Origin: Pelobates cultripes
Lineage: Eukaryota; Chordata; Amphibia; Anura; Pelobatidae
Assembly (NCBI GenBank): GCA_933207985.1
Contig: OW240913.1
Coordinates: forward strand, 263,553,112 to 263,617,111
Direction of reading: 5' to 3'
DNA length: 64,000 nt
This document shows, one piece after another, positions 31,166 to 43,636 of this stretch. Each line of letters starts with the position of its first letter. Position 1 is the first letter of the stretch. The translations under genes were made by a program, and so were the position numbers. A model generated the notes under the pieces. The model had not been told where the DNA came from and ran no database searches. It saw only the letters and a program-made list of their open reading frames with translations.

Positions 31166-34100
31166 CATTCAAAACAGTTTAACGCTTTCTACAAGGACAG
31201 CGTCAGGGGTCTCCAGGCACTATAACTACTTCAAAGAGATGAAGCTGTTGCTTTTTTTTTTTTGTTTAGAGCAAAAAACATATATGTTTTAACAATTACA
31301 ACAAGAATGCATAAAACACATTTTAGGTCAATGGTGAAAACAAAAAGTTCAAGTATACAACAAAGTTATTCTTTTGCACCAGTTCCTCTCTCATTAATGC
31401 TACCTGGAAATAATTCCAAGATATCAGTACTTCGTGCATTCTCTAGTCCCATGTGTTTAATTTGAGGCTCAACATATATTTTAGCTTATGGCAAATTTTA
31501 AGGATTTTAGAGTTAAGTGTACATTTAAACTGGGGCCATCATTTCATTTTATTTATTTTAACTTACTTCAACATTCGCAGCTAATATTTTATTATGCATG
31601 ATTTGCAATTAAGCATATTCAGTAAACGCATTTCTCTTTCATCTTGCAAAAGCCCTTAGGTTTACAATTACAGCACATTAAAACAGTATACAAGAAATCC
31701 TTGAAGCAAGAGATGTGGGACTGACGCACATCAGATTACTGTACTTCTTCCCAAGGTATCTCATTTAATTAATATTTGCATTATATTATACTGAATAGAA
31801 GGTAATGGATATGTTTCTTTAACCGGAGTGTGCTTGTGAGTGTATCACTTACAATAACTGGATCATATGAGCATAGTTGCACAACTGACTTTTTTTGACA
31901 GCAAAACCTCTCGTGTGTAGTGACAGATATTCCTTGGTGTTAGTACTTAATTCAAGGCCATAAAATAGGTCACTATGTAATGTTTGGGTCTTGCTATCAA
32001 TAGGAACAGGCAAATCATATTTATCATTCCCTTACACAACTGCCCACAATAAATAGTTTAATCCAGAGGCACTGTTAGCCCTGTGCAGTGGAGAGCCATT
32101 TGAACAGTCTAAGGTGTTTTGCTAAATGTGTCTTTTTTATTATTCAAGGTTTATTGAGAATGTTTTTTATTATAATAATAAAAAATTTAAAAAAAAAACA
32201 TTTGCAAAGCTGGAGTGTTTTGAGGAAAAATAAAAAAAAAGGAAGAGGGACATGAAAAGAGAGCCTGAGTGAAAACCCCTCCGAGCGACTTGGTGCATGC
32301 AAATCTAATTTTAATTTAAAAATTTAAGAGTGAGCCACCAAGCTAATACTTTGTCCATTATTTAGGTTTCTGAAAAAAAAAAAAAAAAAAAGATTTTGAC
32401 TACTACATTGTGCTATGATATTATATAGAGGGTGTTATTATTTACAACCCTTTCAGTGGACATGATGCCATTTCACTTTAAAGCCAAACATGGTTTCTTT
32501 TTATTTATTTATTATTTTTTTTCTGTATTTATTTATTTAATTGATTCAGGTTTTCTTGAAAAAAAAATGCAATTTTGGTTAATGGTACTTTTTAGTAGTA
32601 GATAGATTTTTTTTCTTATGGCTAAGGATTTTCAGCAGATGAGTAGGCCCGATAAGCTTTCCTGTTTGAAGTGTAACGCTCACTACAGATCAGTCATGGA
32701 CACAGGACCCTGCAGCTGTAATCTCACGCTACACAGCAAATGAAAAATAAATTTAAGTTTCTTCCCAACTTTCATTCACCATCCCTTTCCGACTTTCTTC
32801 TTTTTTTCCCTTAAACCTCTTTTATGTACATACCATTTATATCGCTTACAACTGAATGATAGAAGTAAGATGTGTTTAAAGTTGAGTCATGCATTGTACT
32901 GTTGTAAATATGATAGAAAATAAATATCTCCGTAGAGATGCATTAATTCAATGCATTTCCATGAAGATATGTTGATTGGTGCATTCCCTATGGAAAAGCA
33001 TTGGATTGGCTGAGATCATCACGATTGAAAATCTCATGTTTGTTATCCTGACACAATAGTGTTTTGTTTAGTTTTATTAGACAAAAATAAAGTAATTCTT
33101 CCATATATATATATTTCCTTTCTTCATAACTAAAACATTCATTAATCTTACTATTACACAACCACTTTCTTAAAAGCAAGTTCACAAAATGACACTGTTT
33201 ATGCAAAGTGAGCTCCTACCGTTAATTTGTAAAGATAACTATATTTTTATCATATAAAAAAAACACCTGTTTTATGAGTGTTCTTTTAATACTTGAACTA
33301 ATATAGCACACATTTTAGTTTCTTCTTTCCAATCCCCTTTGTTTAGTGATGCCACTAATACAGTTCCATTTAGAATGATTGCTCATGAGTTTATATTTGT
33401 TCTTAAGTCACTGCTGGTGAATTTGTATAATAGATTATGAGACCAGTATAGTCTGAGAACTTTCTGCAGACAATGAAAAACGTGTATAGTGAGATGGATG
33501 TTAGTTAACTATCAATTAAAAAAAAAAAAAATCAACTGTATGCAAGCACGTCAAGCATAAACTATTATCTATTACTGTAATTACTAAAAGACATGTTCAT
33601 TTTATGCCTGTAGTGGGTTACCTGATTAAAGGTAGGAAATAATACTTCTAAAATAATGTGAATATTGGGTTTGTAAGGAGGAGTGTATTAACTATTAATC
33701 TGAAGTATACAGAATGAAAATATAATACACACATACTTACTTACTGACACACATTCACATTTTTGCCACACTCTGACAGACACACATTCACTGATAACTA
33801 CGTTATTAAGTTAATTTAGTAGATTGTAGATTAATTTCACACATTCACTGATAACTACATTATTAAGTTAATTTAGTAGATTGTAGATTAATTTATAGTA
33901 ACTGTGTTTCATGCATAATGTGTATAATTATTGTTAATTCTCATGTGCCACTTCTAAGCATGTCTTACTGATGCCTTATTTCTGATACTGGCACTTAGAT
34001 ATCTGTCATGTTGCTGACAAGTTCCTACAGACGTTGTTTATAGTGATTGAGAACAGAGTATATCCTGAAGTTTGCCCTCACAGATTTTACTTGAGGGCAC

Positions 34101-35157
34101 GGTTTATCCTCATAACCCCCCTTTTTTCCATTTCTTGTTTTGTTTTTGTTTTGTTCTATTTTAATTTTCATATGATTGGGCATATGTCATATTTGAATCT
34201 TTCCTCTACACAATCTATAATAAAAAAATGGTTTTACATATGTATCTATATGTTCTCATGCTTTGCAAATTTAACTTTTAGCCATTACTATACTGTCTCA
34301 CTTTTTTGTCATGTAAATACCTCATGTGTGCTTCCTAGTCTCTAAACAGACCAAGGACCCGATAATTCTTTCTTATTACAGACAATTATGGTTTCAATAT
34401 AATGGCCACCTATGAGTGAAATTGCCTTTTTCATTCTATTATGGAACATATTTTCCAGTATAATATTGGAGAGATGGCCCCTCAGACTTATGTTACATTG
34501 TGTACTACATATGTAATGCCCTACAGATGAGTACACTGGTGTGGATGACTACGCTATCTCATTGGGATCGCCTGTATCCCTTACTCGGGATTTTATAATC
34601 CCTGAGGTGTCTATACCTGTAGAAACATAATTTATCCACTGCATGTACTACGGTATATATATGTTATACAACTGTGTTTAGATGCTGTGTTACTAGTTAT
34701 CAGGATACATTGATTTCATTTAGCTTCACTCTGACTGCGGAATCCATAAGCTCCTAGGGCATTCACTTTACCAATTGCTATTAAAATGCCTAGAGCCTGT
34801 ATGATTATTGTTTACTGATTTTATTGATTTTATGTGGTGCTTTGTCATTCACAATGTATGTATACGCACAAGCTTGACTGTTGTCATAGCATCAAGTTGG
34901 AATGCACGTGGCCGAGAAGCCAGTCCTGTGGATGGGAAGCGTGCTCGCGGCCTTGAGCTGGTCATGCATCAATTTTCATCATTCACATCGGTCAATGGTG
35001 AATGAGTACTTTTTTTTCTTGTTTAAGTGTATAAATACTCATTTATTCTATGTAAGCTTTGTCCTGGTTAAAGTATTGTATTGAAACTGAAATGTTAACA
35101 TATTAACTTGAAGCCTGAATAAAAGCTATATTTTTCAAATAGTCCCTAGAGTACTAT
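31166..35157. other. AT-rich non-coding DNA
   Basis: Contains homopolymer runs (T near 31251, A near 32369, A near 33519) and a 58-60-bp tandem duplication at 33781-33897 (TTCACTGATAACTAC...GATTAATTT). No gene recognised. Confidence 0.55.
33781..33897. repeat. Tandem duplication of ~58 bp
   Basis: Two copies of CACACATTCACTGATAACTA through GTAGATTAATTT differ by one base (ACG/ACA). It is recent. Confidence 0.9.
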
Positions 35158-35158
35158 C

Positions 35159-35321
<163 letters not shown>

Positions 35322-35340
35322 CTTTTTGACTCATTATTCT

Positions 35341-35595
35341 ATTTTAAACATGGATTCCTTCACGTTATTTGAAGAATAAACTTCAAGGAATCCATGTTTA
35401 AAATGAATAATAAGGCAAAAGGTAATGTTTTGTTGAACTAATTTGCATATGCTCACCCAGAATACCTTGTGGTAGTAACATCACTGTGAATATGAGATTT
35501 CAGTGGGAAAGGCAAGTTGGTGTGTGCCGATCTGTGTTTAACAATGTATTGACTATCCACTGACTTCAGGTGGAAGGGTTTTTCAATCACTTTTT
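35341..35595 (-). repeat. Single arm of the foldback repeat family
   Basis: Same family as 10858-11250 and 60985-61205 (shared GCATATG, GGTAGTAACATCACTG and GACTATCCACTGACTTCAGG blocks). Its left edge holds a perfect 15-bp palindrome, AAACATGGATTCCTT and its complement, at 35345-35399. Confidence 0.65.
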
Positions 35596-35616
35596 TCCCC
35601 ACCATAACTTTATTGG

Positions 35617-35647
<31 letters not shown>

Positions 35648-35664
35648 TAAAAAAAAATGAATGA

Positions 35665-35884
35665 ATGGTTCCAATGGATGGCGGGTTAGATACACCTGGG
35701 TGAGTTTTATTACTGATTATATGGCTATATATTGTTTGCCTGTTTGTACAATATTTGTTGTCCTGTTATTTAGACCCTGAAGAAAGTCCCGAACGGGGAC
35801 TGATACGTTGGTCGATTTTTAACATTATTCAATAATTTGTTTTTGCTTTTTAAGTCCGGTGAGCAGCCATTCCATTTTGAAACT
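35665..35884 (+). repeat. Left PLE terminal repeat (pseudo-LTR)
   Basis: About 93-95% identical by eye to 39671-39890, with substitutions and a small indel in the A/T-run after ATTCAATAA. Confidence 0.88.
35765..35823 (+). ncRNA. Hammerhead motif in left PLE repeat, core mutated
   Basis: Has stem I GUUA/UAAC plus inner pairs, box CTGAAGA (35777-35783), and stem II AGTCCC/GGGACT. It then reads GATAC where GAAAC is required, so the catalytic A14 is changed to U. Expected to be inactive. Confidence 0.72.
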
Positions 35885-36414
35885 TGTGTCCATCATCTAA
35901 GCGTGAGTGCAGGGGTTTCTTCGTTTTTTTGTATTACTGGGAGTGTTGGGCTCTACCTCGGTATCCTTTTTGCACCAGCTATTTGTGCAATTGTTTGCAC
36001 TTAAAGTACAGCAAGCATATTAAGATATTGCACATCTGGCAATATTTAGTAGTCCATACAGATTAACCGATTATTGCCCAGATATGGGTGGATTTCTAGT
36101 ACAAGCGGGTGCTTATACTTAACATGCTGAAACTTTAAAATTCTCATTGGAGGAAGCAACTAACATTCTATGGGAGCAAACTAGTCAGCAACTACCTAAT
36201 CAAGTTACAACGAAAGATATTTATTTTAAGCTGTTACGTTTACATAAGAAGAGTGTTGATTTGGACCTACACGTCTTATTTTTAATCTGACTACTACAAA
36301 GTCAGGATGATCCCACATGGCTTTAGATTGCCATAAGCACCTACTATTGGAAGACTCAAGCCCACTGTATGTCGTGATTGGACACATGTCTTAAACAAAG
36401 CCTCTTTAGACCTG

Positions 36415-38990
36415 ATGCTTATAACTATTAAGGACATTAAAACTGAGCTAGCTGAAGTCAAACAGAAAATAGTTGCACTGGAGACTGAACAAGCTGTGTT
36501 ACTAGCTTCCAGTGATGGATTAAAATTACAACAGCAACTACAAGTGGAACCTTTGAAATATAAAAACGAACTGGTAAGGTTTAAAAAACAAAAGTACGAG
36601 AGGGTACAGCAAGACTACCTGGACCACCGTGTTAACAAGTGGTTATCGGGCGACTGCTCACCAAGACCAAGGCGGTTCCAAAAGAGGATCATCCGGCCAA
36701 AAGATGCCACTATCGATGTAACATCTGGCGAGTCGGCTTCAGAAAATGAGAACCTTAGTGAAACAACTCCTTTTTTAGGTCAAGCAGAAGTAGGTACCAT
36801 CACCAGGAGCAAGGTCAGAGGCGAAGAAGGCATGGAAACAGGAGCAAACCCCCATACAGGAGATGAGTCCCATCTTCAATTTGTCCCATAGACAGCTCAG
36901 TGATACTGAAACCGACATCCTCAGTAGGGGGCTATCATATGTCCCTACGAGTAATTCTAACTCCTTCAAGTGGAGTAGTGAGCTTTTTCAATTTGGGAGA
37001 AATATGAGATTAAAGGAGTTTTTTCATAGTATGAACAAAGACAAATTGCAACCTATGCACACGGGGCAAGAAAAATTTAGACTCAAGTCTACTTTTGACC
37101 CGCAGACCCCAAAATTATTGATTCAGACATTCCTTAACACCACATCTAAAATCACACAGAATATTTTTTCACGACAACGGCAAGCAACCCAGAATATCAC
37201 AAAAAGGGAACTACAATTCATTGAGAGCTTGGCTAAGGACCATATGATAGTAGTCCGCCCAGCCGACAAGGGTGGCGGCATCGTCCTGATGAATTACATG
37301 GATTATTCAGAAGAACTCAAACAACAACTGAGTGACACGGACACATATTGTCCACTACAAGGTGACCCCACTATGGGGATACAGAGATAAATTTCGGATA
37401 TTTTGGAAATGAGTTTGAGAGCGGGCTACATTGACTTGGACCTGTATAATTTTTTGAGCAAGCAACACCCTCACACTCCTGTAATTTATAGTATCCCTAA
37501 GATCCATAAGGATACGAACAGACCGCTGGGCCGTCCCATTGTTTTGGCTATTGAAGGAGTGTTAGAGCCCATAGCCCAGTGGCTTGATTTTGTTTTCAAG
37601 GGGCCGGTTGAGGCCTTGCATACATGCATTAAGGACACCCAGACCCTGTTACATAGAAATAAAAGCCTAGAGCTCCATGACACAGTCCCAGTTTTCATCA
37701 CCATGGATGTCAGAAGTCTGTACACGGTCATCCCGCACATGAAAGGCATTGAGGCGATGCGCCAAGTACTTTGCAGATCCCCTCTATACCAGGGTCCCCC
37801 GGTGGAGTTCACATTGGAACCTTTAGCCCTTATCTTCCACAACAACCACTTCAGATTCGAGGATCGGTGGTACCTCCAGGTGGCGGGCACGTCAATGGGG
37901 TCAGCTATGGCCCCCATGTACGCCAATGCGTACATGTATATATATATGAGACCCAACATATACTCTCTTCATATCAACAAAATATTATCGGATATTACCG
38001 TTACATTGATGACCTCCTGATCATCTGGCGGGGCTCACAGGCTGAGGCACATTATATGGCACATTGAATGGTGAATCTTCTTCCTACACCTATCAGGTTC
38101 ACGGCCAACATTAGTGGAGAAATGGCCCAATTTTTGGATCTGGAGTTATCCTTTGCACCTGGGGAGATCCAGTACATGTTATTTTCGAAGCCAACAGATC
38201 GCAACACCTTATTGCATGCACGTAGTGCACATCCTAATGCAGTGAAAAAATCGATCCCTAAGGCTCAATTCCAGAGGGTCATCCGTAACAACTCTGATGC
38301 AGCTAAGGCAGAGTTACAATTGGAAGTTATGACGCAGAAATTTGTGGAGATGGGCTATGATGCTCGAATATTGGAAGATGCACAGTTGAAGGCTATGGTA
38401 GCACCGGTGCAGCCAAAGATCGACCCCTCACAGACGATGATTTTCCCCATGACCTTCCATTGTTCCTCCAACTTGGAAGCATCGGTGATCAAAGAAAATT
38501 GTTAGATGATTGCTACGGCTGACACTTTGCCGAAAGTCTTTAAAGAACCGCCAGTTATGTGTTTCAGGAGAAACAGAAGCTTGAGGGACATTTTGGTGCA
38601 TACGGACCCTGTTGAGAGTTATTTGAAGCATGTCAAGCACAACATCAGGGGCTGTATTTGTTGTCTAGGATATGTGACGTGTGGTCATATGATACCAGCA
38701 AAAAAATTCAACCACCCACACACTAACAAAACCTATGACATAGAGTTCACCATTACATGCAAAACCCCATTTGTTGTGTATAAATTGATGTTCCCATGCG
38801 GTCTCTACTATGTAGGGAAGACTGTGAGCGGATCAGGGGACATCGCTATAGCATTAGGCTAGCGTATAGGGATGGGTGTTCAGATAAACCAGTAGCCCCA
38901 CACTTCTTTGATAAAAAACACCCATCGGCTGCCCTAAAGTTTGTAGGCAAAGATCACATACCCTCCTCCCCGTAGAGGGGGTAATAGGGG
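36415..38990 (+). pseudogene. PLE reverse transcriptase/GIY-YIG endonuclease, broken
   Basis: Pieces in order. 36415-36891: a charged N-terminal coiled-coil-like segment. 36890-37390: the N-terminal domain, with LAKDHMIVVRPADKGGGIV, the PLE-specific block before the polymerase. 37403-38020: polymerase, with YSIPKIHKD, GRPIV, FITMDVRSLYTVIPH (catalytic Asp of motif A) and TSMGSAMAP. A frameshift follows. Near 37990-38030: YRYIDDLLIIW, motif C with the catalytic DD. 38068-38505: thumb and linker. A stop at 38503-38505, then 38506-38862: a Cys/His linker (CICCLGYVTCGH) and CGLYYVGKT of the GIY-YIG domain. A final frameshift puts ERIRGHRYSIRLA, with the conserved Arg and His, in the next frame. 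A TGA or frame change separates each piece, so no intact protein. In PLEs the protein copies the element's RNA at a nicked target or exposed 3' end. Confidence 0.85.
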
Positions 38991-39670
38991 TAAAATGTTG
39001 CTCCAAAAAGAGGCCTTTTGGATACACCAGTTAAATACGGTGTCTCCTATGGGGCTTAATGAAAACATAACGTACCATGCTTTTCTCTAATAGTGCCTAC
39101 TTGTTACTATTATGTTTTAAGAAAGTATATTTAATATGTCCCTTAGGGAATTAGACATAATTTTTGGAATGGATAACTTGTATATAGACACTAAATTGTA
39201 GATTATTGATATGTATCTACTTCTCTGTATTTATTTTTCATTTTCATTGTATAGTAGATGGCACTTTATTGTCACTGCATCCACATTTGGTTGGGTGTTC
39301 TTACATCCTTTTGTGAATGAATTCACATTATACCAACTTAAACAACTTTTTACTTGCATATCACTTACTATGTTCACTTTCAACATGAAATTTATATTTC
39401 GCTCATTATTTATGTTAATACTTCCAGCATACATTTTTGCATTTTTTTATGATGTTTCATCTGTCCTTTCAGCATTACTGGTTTAACACAATGTTATCAC
39501 TGCTATACATTCTTTTCTCTCTTTAAGACTGACTTGCATTGGAGAAGGCTTAGTTTACACTACCACCATGGGGATTGTGAGTAATATACATCCATTATGT
39601 CAGCACGTACTGTCGATGGCACAGTGGGCGGGGCACACAAGTGTGTGCGCGTGCACACCTGGAAGCCGGA

Positions 39671-39887
39671 ATGGTTCCGATGGATGGCGGGTTAGAGACA
39701 CCTGGTTGAGTTTTATTACTGATTATATGGCTACATATTGTTAGCCTGTATGTACAATATTTGTTGTCCTGTTATTTAGACCCTGAAGAAAGTCCCGAAC
39801 GGGGACTGAAACGTTGGTCGATTTTTAACATTATTCAATAAAAAATGTTTGCTTTTTAAGTCAGGTGAGCAGCCATTCATTTTTGAA

Positions 39888-39890
<3 letters not shown>
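39671..39890 (+). repeat. Right PLE terminal repeat (pseudo-LTR)
   Basis: Direct copy of 35665-35884. Contains the hammerhead with an intact core and an AATAAAAAATG stretch just after it. Confidence 0.88.
39771..39829 (+). ncRNA. Hammerhead ribozyme in right PLE repeat, core intact
   Basis: Box CTGAAGA (39783-39789), one extra A, stem II AGTCCC/GGGACT with loop GAACG, GAAAC (39808-39812), minimal stem III with loop GUUG, and GTC ending at 39819. Stem I is formed by GUUA...AGA-C with G-UUU...UAAC around an internal loop. PLEs are known to carry such hammerheads in their terminal repeats. The extra A before stem II departs from the minimal consensus, so activity needs a test. Confidence 0.75.

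Positions 39891-39926
<36 letters not shown>
39891..39926. repeat. (TA)n microsatellite
   Basis: TA run of about 34 bp, directly after the PLE right repeat. Confidence 0.9.
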
Positions 39927-39929
<3 letters not shown>

Positions 39930-40821
39930 CATATTTATTCACATTCACACAATTACAATTAAAAAACACATACTGAGCATACTACTTCATTCTTACTGTT
40001 CTAGCCATTACAGACAGCTATAGACTTAGTAAGATATAGAAAGATCTGTGAGATAGACTCTGCCCCTGAATGAACACTGTCAATAATGCAAATGTATTTT
40101 GTTGTATGTGTTACTAGTAATACTTCCAGCACTTTGTTCAAACCCAGCCTAGAATGAATCATTATAATGTTCCCCTGAAGTAAAATGAAAATTAATTTAT
40201 ACGGCTTAGATTATCAGCCTAATAAGAGGGTATGTGAAACAGAGAAATTGGAAATCATTACCCAGCAAACATTATCTGCATTATTTGTGTGCTCGCTATA
40301 GATTGCATTGTTACAGAAAATTACAAACCTAGCTGTGAAGAAGTTTTAGAGGGTCCCCCAAAGAGCTTTGGTTTGAAAATGCATTCCTTAGGAAAGCATT
40401 AAAAAGCTATTGCAATTGATTGCTTGCTAATATATATAACAAAAACTCTTTACCGCAGCGTGAGTGAAAAAAAAGAGGCTTTTCATTCATGCATGTTATT
40501 AAAACTAGTGGTCTGTGAGCTCACGTGGAAAGATAAAGCGAATCGAAGGGATATTGAAACAGCAACCTTTTATTATCTTGGATTTGAAGTTCAAATATCA
40601 CATTTACTAAAGTGGAAATGTTAACTATTACAAAATGTTAAGTGAAGATGTTAACCCTTACAATGTTAAATGTGAAAGTAACATTATTATTTTTTTCTTT
40701 TTCTAAGGGATAACACTCAAAATCATTTGAAGCAATGATACACATCTCATGTCCAGAACTACAAGTACTTATGTTAAAAGCAGAAATAATCTGAAAATGG
40801 CAATTAAAATGATGTATGCTT
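39927..40821. other. Non-coding DNA
   Basis: No gene or element terminus recognised. Confidence 0.55.
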
Positions 40822-40825
40822 TTAA

Positions 40826-40895
40826 CCCCTTAAGGACCAAACTTCTGGAATAAAAGGGAATCATGACATGTCACACGTCATGTGTCCTTAAGGGG
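40826..40895. mobile_element. Family-A MITE, 70 bp, complete
   Basis: CCCCTTAAGGACCAAACTTC to GTGTCCTTAAGGGG, flanked by TTAA (40822-40825 and 40896-40899). Opposite orientation to the next copy. Consists almost only of terminal inverted repeats. Confidence 0.88.
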
Positions 40896-41057
40896 TTAAA
40901 GAAATGTGTATTTTTTTTCCTGTGTTGTGTTTTGCAATGTGTTAAGTTGAAACATGCATTTTTGCCTCATTTATATAGAACAAAAACCTTTTGGGGAGGT
41001 CAGGGCTGGACGGGTACACAATTGTCAGCCTGGGCATTGAATAGTAGAGCAGCTTAA

Positions 41058-41129
41058 CCCCTTAAGGACACATGACATGTGTGACATGTCATGATTCCCT
41101 TTTATTCCAGAAGTTTGGTCCTTAAGGGG
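41058..41129. mobile_element. Family-A MITE, 72 bp, complete
   Basis: CCCCTTAAGGACACATGACA to GGTCCTTAAGGGG, flanked by TTAA (41054-41057 and 41130-41133). Nearly identical to the outer parts of 6631-7199. Confidence 0.88.
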
Positions 41130-41144
41130 TTAAAAGAGGGTTTG

Positions 41145-41325
41145 GGACAGAGAGGAAGCATGCTATGTCATTCCTTCAAGAATGAATTTTTTCCTAGTTT
41201 GTTGCAAAATTGGAAGTGCTTCAGACTGGGTTTTTTGCCTTCTTTTGGATCAAGAGCAAAAACATATGTGAGGAAGGCTGAACTTGATGGATGCAAGTCT
41301 CTTTTTAGCTATGTAACTATGTAAT
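41145..41325 (+). repeat. LINE/SINE 3' end with TATGTAACTATGTAA tail
   Basis: GGCTGAACTTGATGGATGC leads into CTTTTTAGCTATGTAACTAT. The same segment is found in reverse at 45838-45935. I recognise a dispersed 3' end, but not its family. Confidence 0.55.
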
Positions 41326-42238
41326 AATCAATGACCAACACGCACCGCCAAAATTAATTTGTTGGCATCCAATGCGCAGAGCCTTCCTGAAGTGTTCTTA
41401 GATTGGGAAATTGCCCTGTGTTTTTTTAGCTCAGTGCAAGCAAATTTAATGACATGGTTGTCCTGCTTTTGATGGTGTCTTATCAGTGGCATATTATGTA
41501 TGTATGTGTCTAGTGGTTGCATTGTATGTGTATATTTGTATGAATATATGAGCGTTTGTGTGTTTAGTGTAGGAGTATAGTGTCTCTAAAAGGAGTATAG
41601 TATGCTTATAGTGGTAACAGTGTATGGACAGGGGGTGTAGTGTGTGCATATGTTGTAAAGAGTGTGCTCAGTGGTATAATGTGTGTATAGAGTTATTGTG
41701 TGTGTTTGTACTTATAGGTGGTGTAGAGCATTAGTTTGTGTATAGGTGTATAGTGAGTAGACTTGAGAGCAGGGAAAAAATTCAGTTTGGCCAAATCAGT
41801 TTGTCTGAAAATAATTTGCTCATGTCGTCTGAATTTCGCCACTCCTCCTTTTTTCCTCTCTATAGGTCCATTCTCACTTGATCTGTGAATAAAATAAAGT
41901 AACTGTCCCTTAACCATCTTTTTTTCTCCAATGGCCAGAAATGGAAGTAACAAATAAACCTATTTGGTCATTGTTTAAGTTGTACATCTATATAATATTT
42001 CAGAAGAGATAAGGAATTCGTAAGACACACTGAATAGCTTAATTTGGACAGATTTCAATTCATATGAAACCGAAACGCAAGTCTAATAAAGAGGTTTTTT
42101 TTTTATGCTTTATGCTTTATGGAGGTGACCACAGGAAAGTATTCAAAAGCAGTTCAAGCAGTAAGTATTGCAGTCAACATGTTTATCTTCCATGTTAAAA
42201 TTACCATTTGACTACCAATATTGGGGTATGGTGACTTA
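41326..42238. other. Non-coding DNA with GT-rich degenerate repeats
   Basis: Degenerate units of the form TAGTGTGTGTATAG between about 41500 and 41760. No gene. Confidence 0.5.
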
Positions 42239-42416
42239 GTGGTGGGCAGTGGCGTACACATGACCCATGGGGCCCCGGTGCGAAAATTGATCCGTGGGCC
42301 CCCCCACCCCTGCGCTTACTCGGCGCGGGTTGGGGCCGCAACACATGGCGGTGGGCACCTGGTCGCAGGGGTTGCAGGGCTGAGACCCCGCGACCACGGT
42401 ATGCACACACACTTAA

Positions 42417-42775
42417 AGGACCACTACAGACACCCAGATCACATCAGCTCAATGAAGTGGTCTGGGTGCCAGGTCCCTCTAGTTTTAACCCTGCAGCTGA
42501 AAACATAGCCGTTTCATAGAAACGGCTATGTTTCACTGAGGGTTAATCCAGCCTCTGGTGGCTGTCTCATTGACAGCTGCTAGAGGAGCTTCCGCGATTC
42601 TCACTGTGAAAATCACAGTGAGAAGACACTGAACGTCCATAGGAAAGCATTGAGTAATGCTTTCCTATGGGCGGTTTAAATGCGCGCGCGCCTCTTGCTG
42701 CGCATGTGCATTCGGAGCTGAGAGGAGGAGGGATCCCCAGCGCCAAGGGAGTCCGACGCTGGAGAAAGGTAAATG
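42417..42775. mobile_element. Family-B MITE, 5' part, nested in the hAT MITE
   Basis: TTAA (42413-42416) then AGGACCACTACAGACACCC, the subterminal palindrome (CCCAGATCACATCAGCTC...TGAAGTGGTCTGGG), CGGCTATG palindrome and TGGCTGTCTCATTGACAGC. It matches 6639-6990. The right end is missing, lost where the CA repeat begins. Confidence 0.75.
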
Positions 42776-42779
42776 CTGA

Positions 42780-43175
42780 AGACACACACTCTCACGAACA
42801 GACGCATACACACTAGCTAACAGACACACACATTTACTGACAGAGACACACTCAGCGACAGACATACATACACACTCACTTACAAAACATACACTTTCAC
42901 TGACAAACACACACTCACTAACAGACATCAAACACACTCAGTAACACACACACAGTAACACACTCACTAGCAGACACACACCCAATAACAGACACACTCA
43001 CTGACACACACACGAACACAAACAAACACACACACTAACACACAAACTAACACACAAACACACACACACACACACTAGCACACACACACACACTAACACA
43101 CACACACACACACTAACACACACACACACACACTACACACACACACACTAACACTAACACACACACACACACTAA
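42780..43175. repeat. CA-rich minisatellite/microsatellite
   Basis: Units such as ACACTCACTGACAGAC grade into (CA)n with CTAACA insertions. Confidence 0.92.
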
Positions 43176-43636
43176 CACATTTTTTTTTAATTTAATCCCC
43201 CCAGCCTCCTTACCTTTTGGAGTGCTGGGGGGATTCCCTGGGGTCCAGTGGTTCTGCTGGCCCTGCTGACCCCGGGTGGCCGGTCGGGCAGGCGGGCGCG
43301 CGAGGGAGCACTCTCTGTGTGCTTCCTCTTCAGCTCCCTCGCGCGCTGCATAGGGATGCCGGCGCCGGAAGATGACGTCATCTTCCGGCTCCGATATCAT
43401 TGCGGTATCACTGAGTGCTCCCTCGCGCGCCCGCCTGCCTGCCCGACCGGCCACCCGGGGTCAGCAGGGCCAGCCTCAGGGGGGCCCTGGGGTGGTCGGC
43501 TCCTGGGCCCCCCAGGGGAAGAGGCTGGCCCTGTGGCTACATACCGGGTCGCAGGGGCGGCCGGGCCCCCTGGTGGGCCGGGCCCGGTCGCAGCCGCGAC
43601 CCCTGCGACCCTGGTATGTACGCCACTGGTGGTGGG

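Larger units (their letters stand above)
35665..39890 (+). mobile_element. Penelope-like element (PLE) with GIY-YIG endonuclease
   Basis: A 4.2-kb element bounded by direct terminal repeats of about 220 bp (35665-35884 and 39671-39890), each with a hammerhead motif. The interior encodes a Penelope-type reverse transcriptase and a C-terminal GIY-YIG endonuclease, all broken by stops and frameshifts. The direct terminal copies correspond to the pseudo-LTRs of PLEs. The copy is close to full length, which is unusual because PLE copies are often 5' truncated. It inserted beside TA-rich DNA, and no target duplication is clear. Confidence 0.87.
42247..43628. mobile_element. hAT-type MITE with 8-bp target duplication
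   Basis: Ends CAGTGGCGTACACAT and ATGTACGCCACTG are inverted, flanked by GTGGTGGG (42239-42246 and 43629-43636). It contains a family-B MITE fragment starting at 42413, a long CA-rich repeat (42780-43175) and a GC-rich right arm with inverted repeats (GCGCGAGGGAGC / GCTCCCTCGCGCG). No transposase. Confidence 0.87.

Noticed and set aside
34034..34345. 103-codon frame as a membrane protein
   Set aside because: Hydrophobic T-rich translation with no homology signal, typical of AT-rich non-coding DNA.
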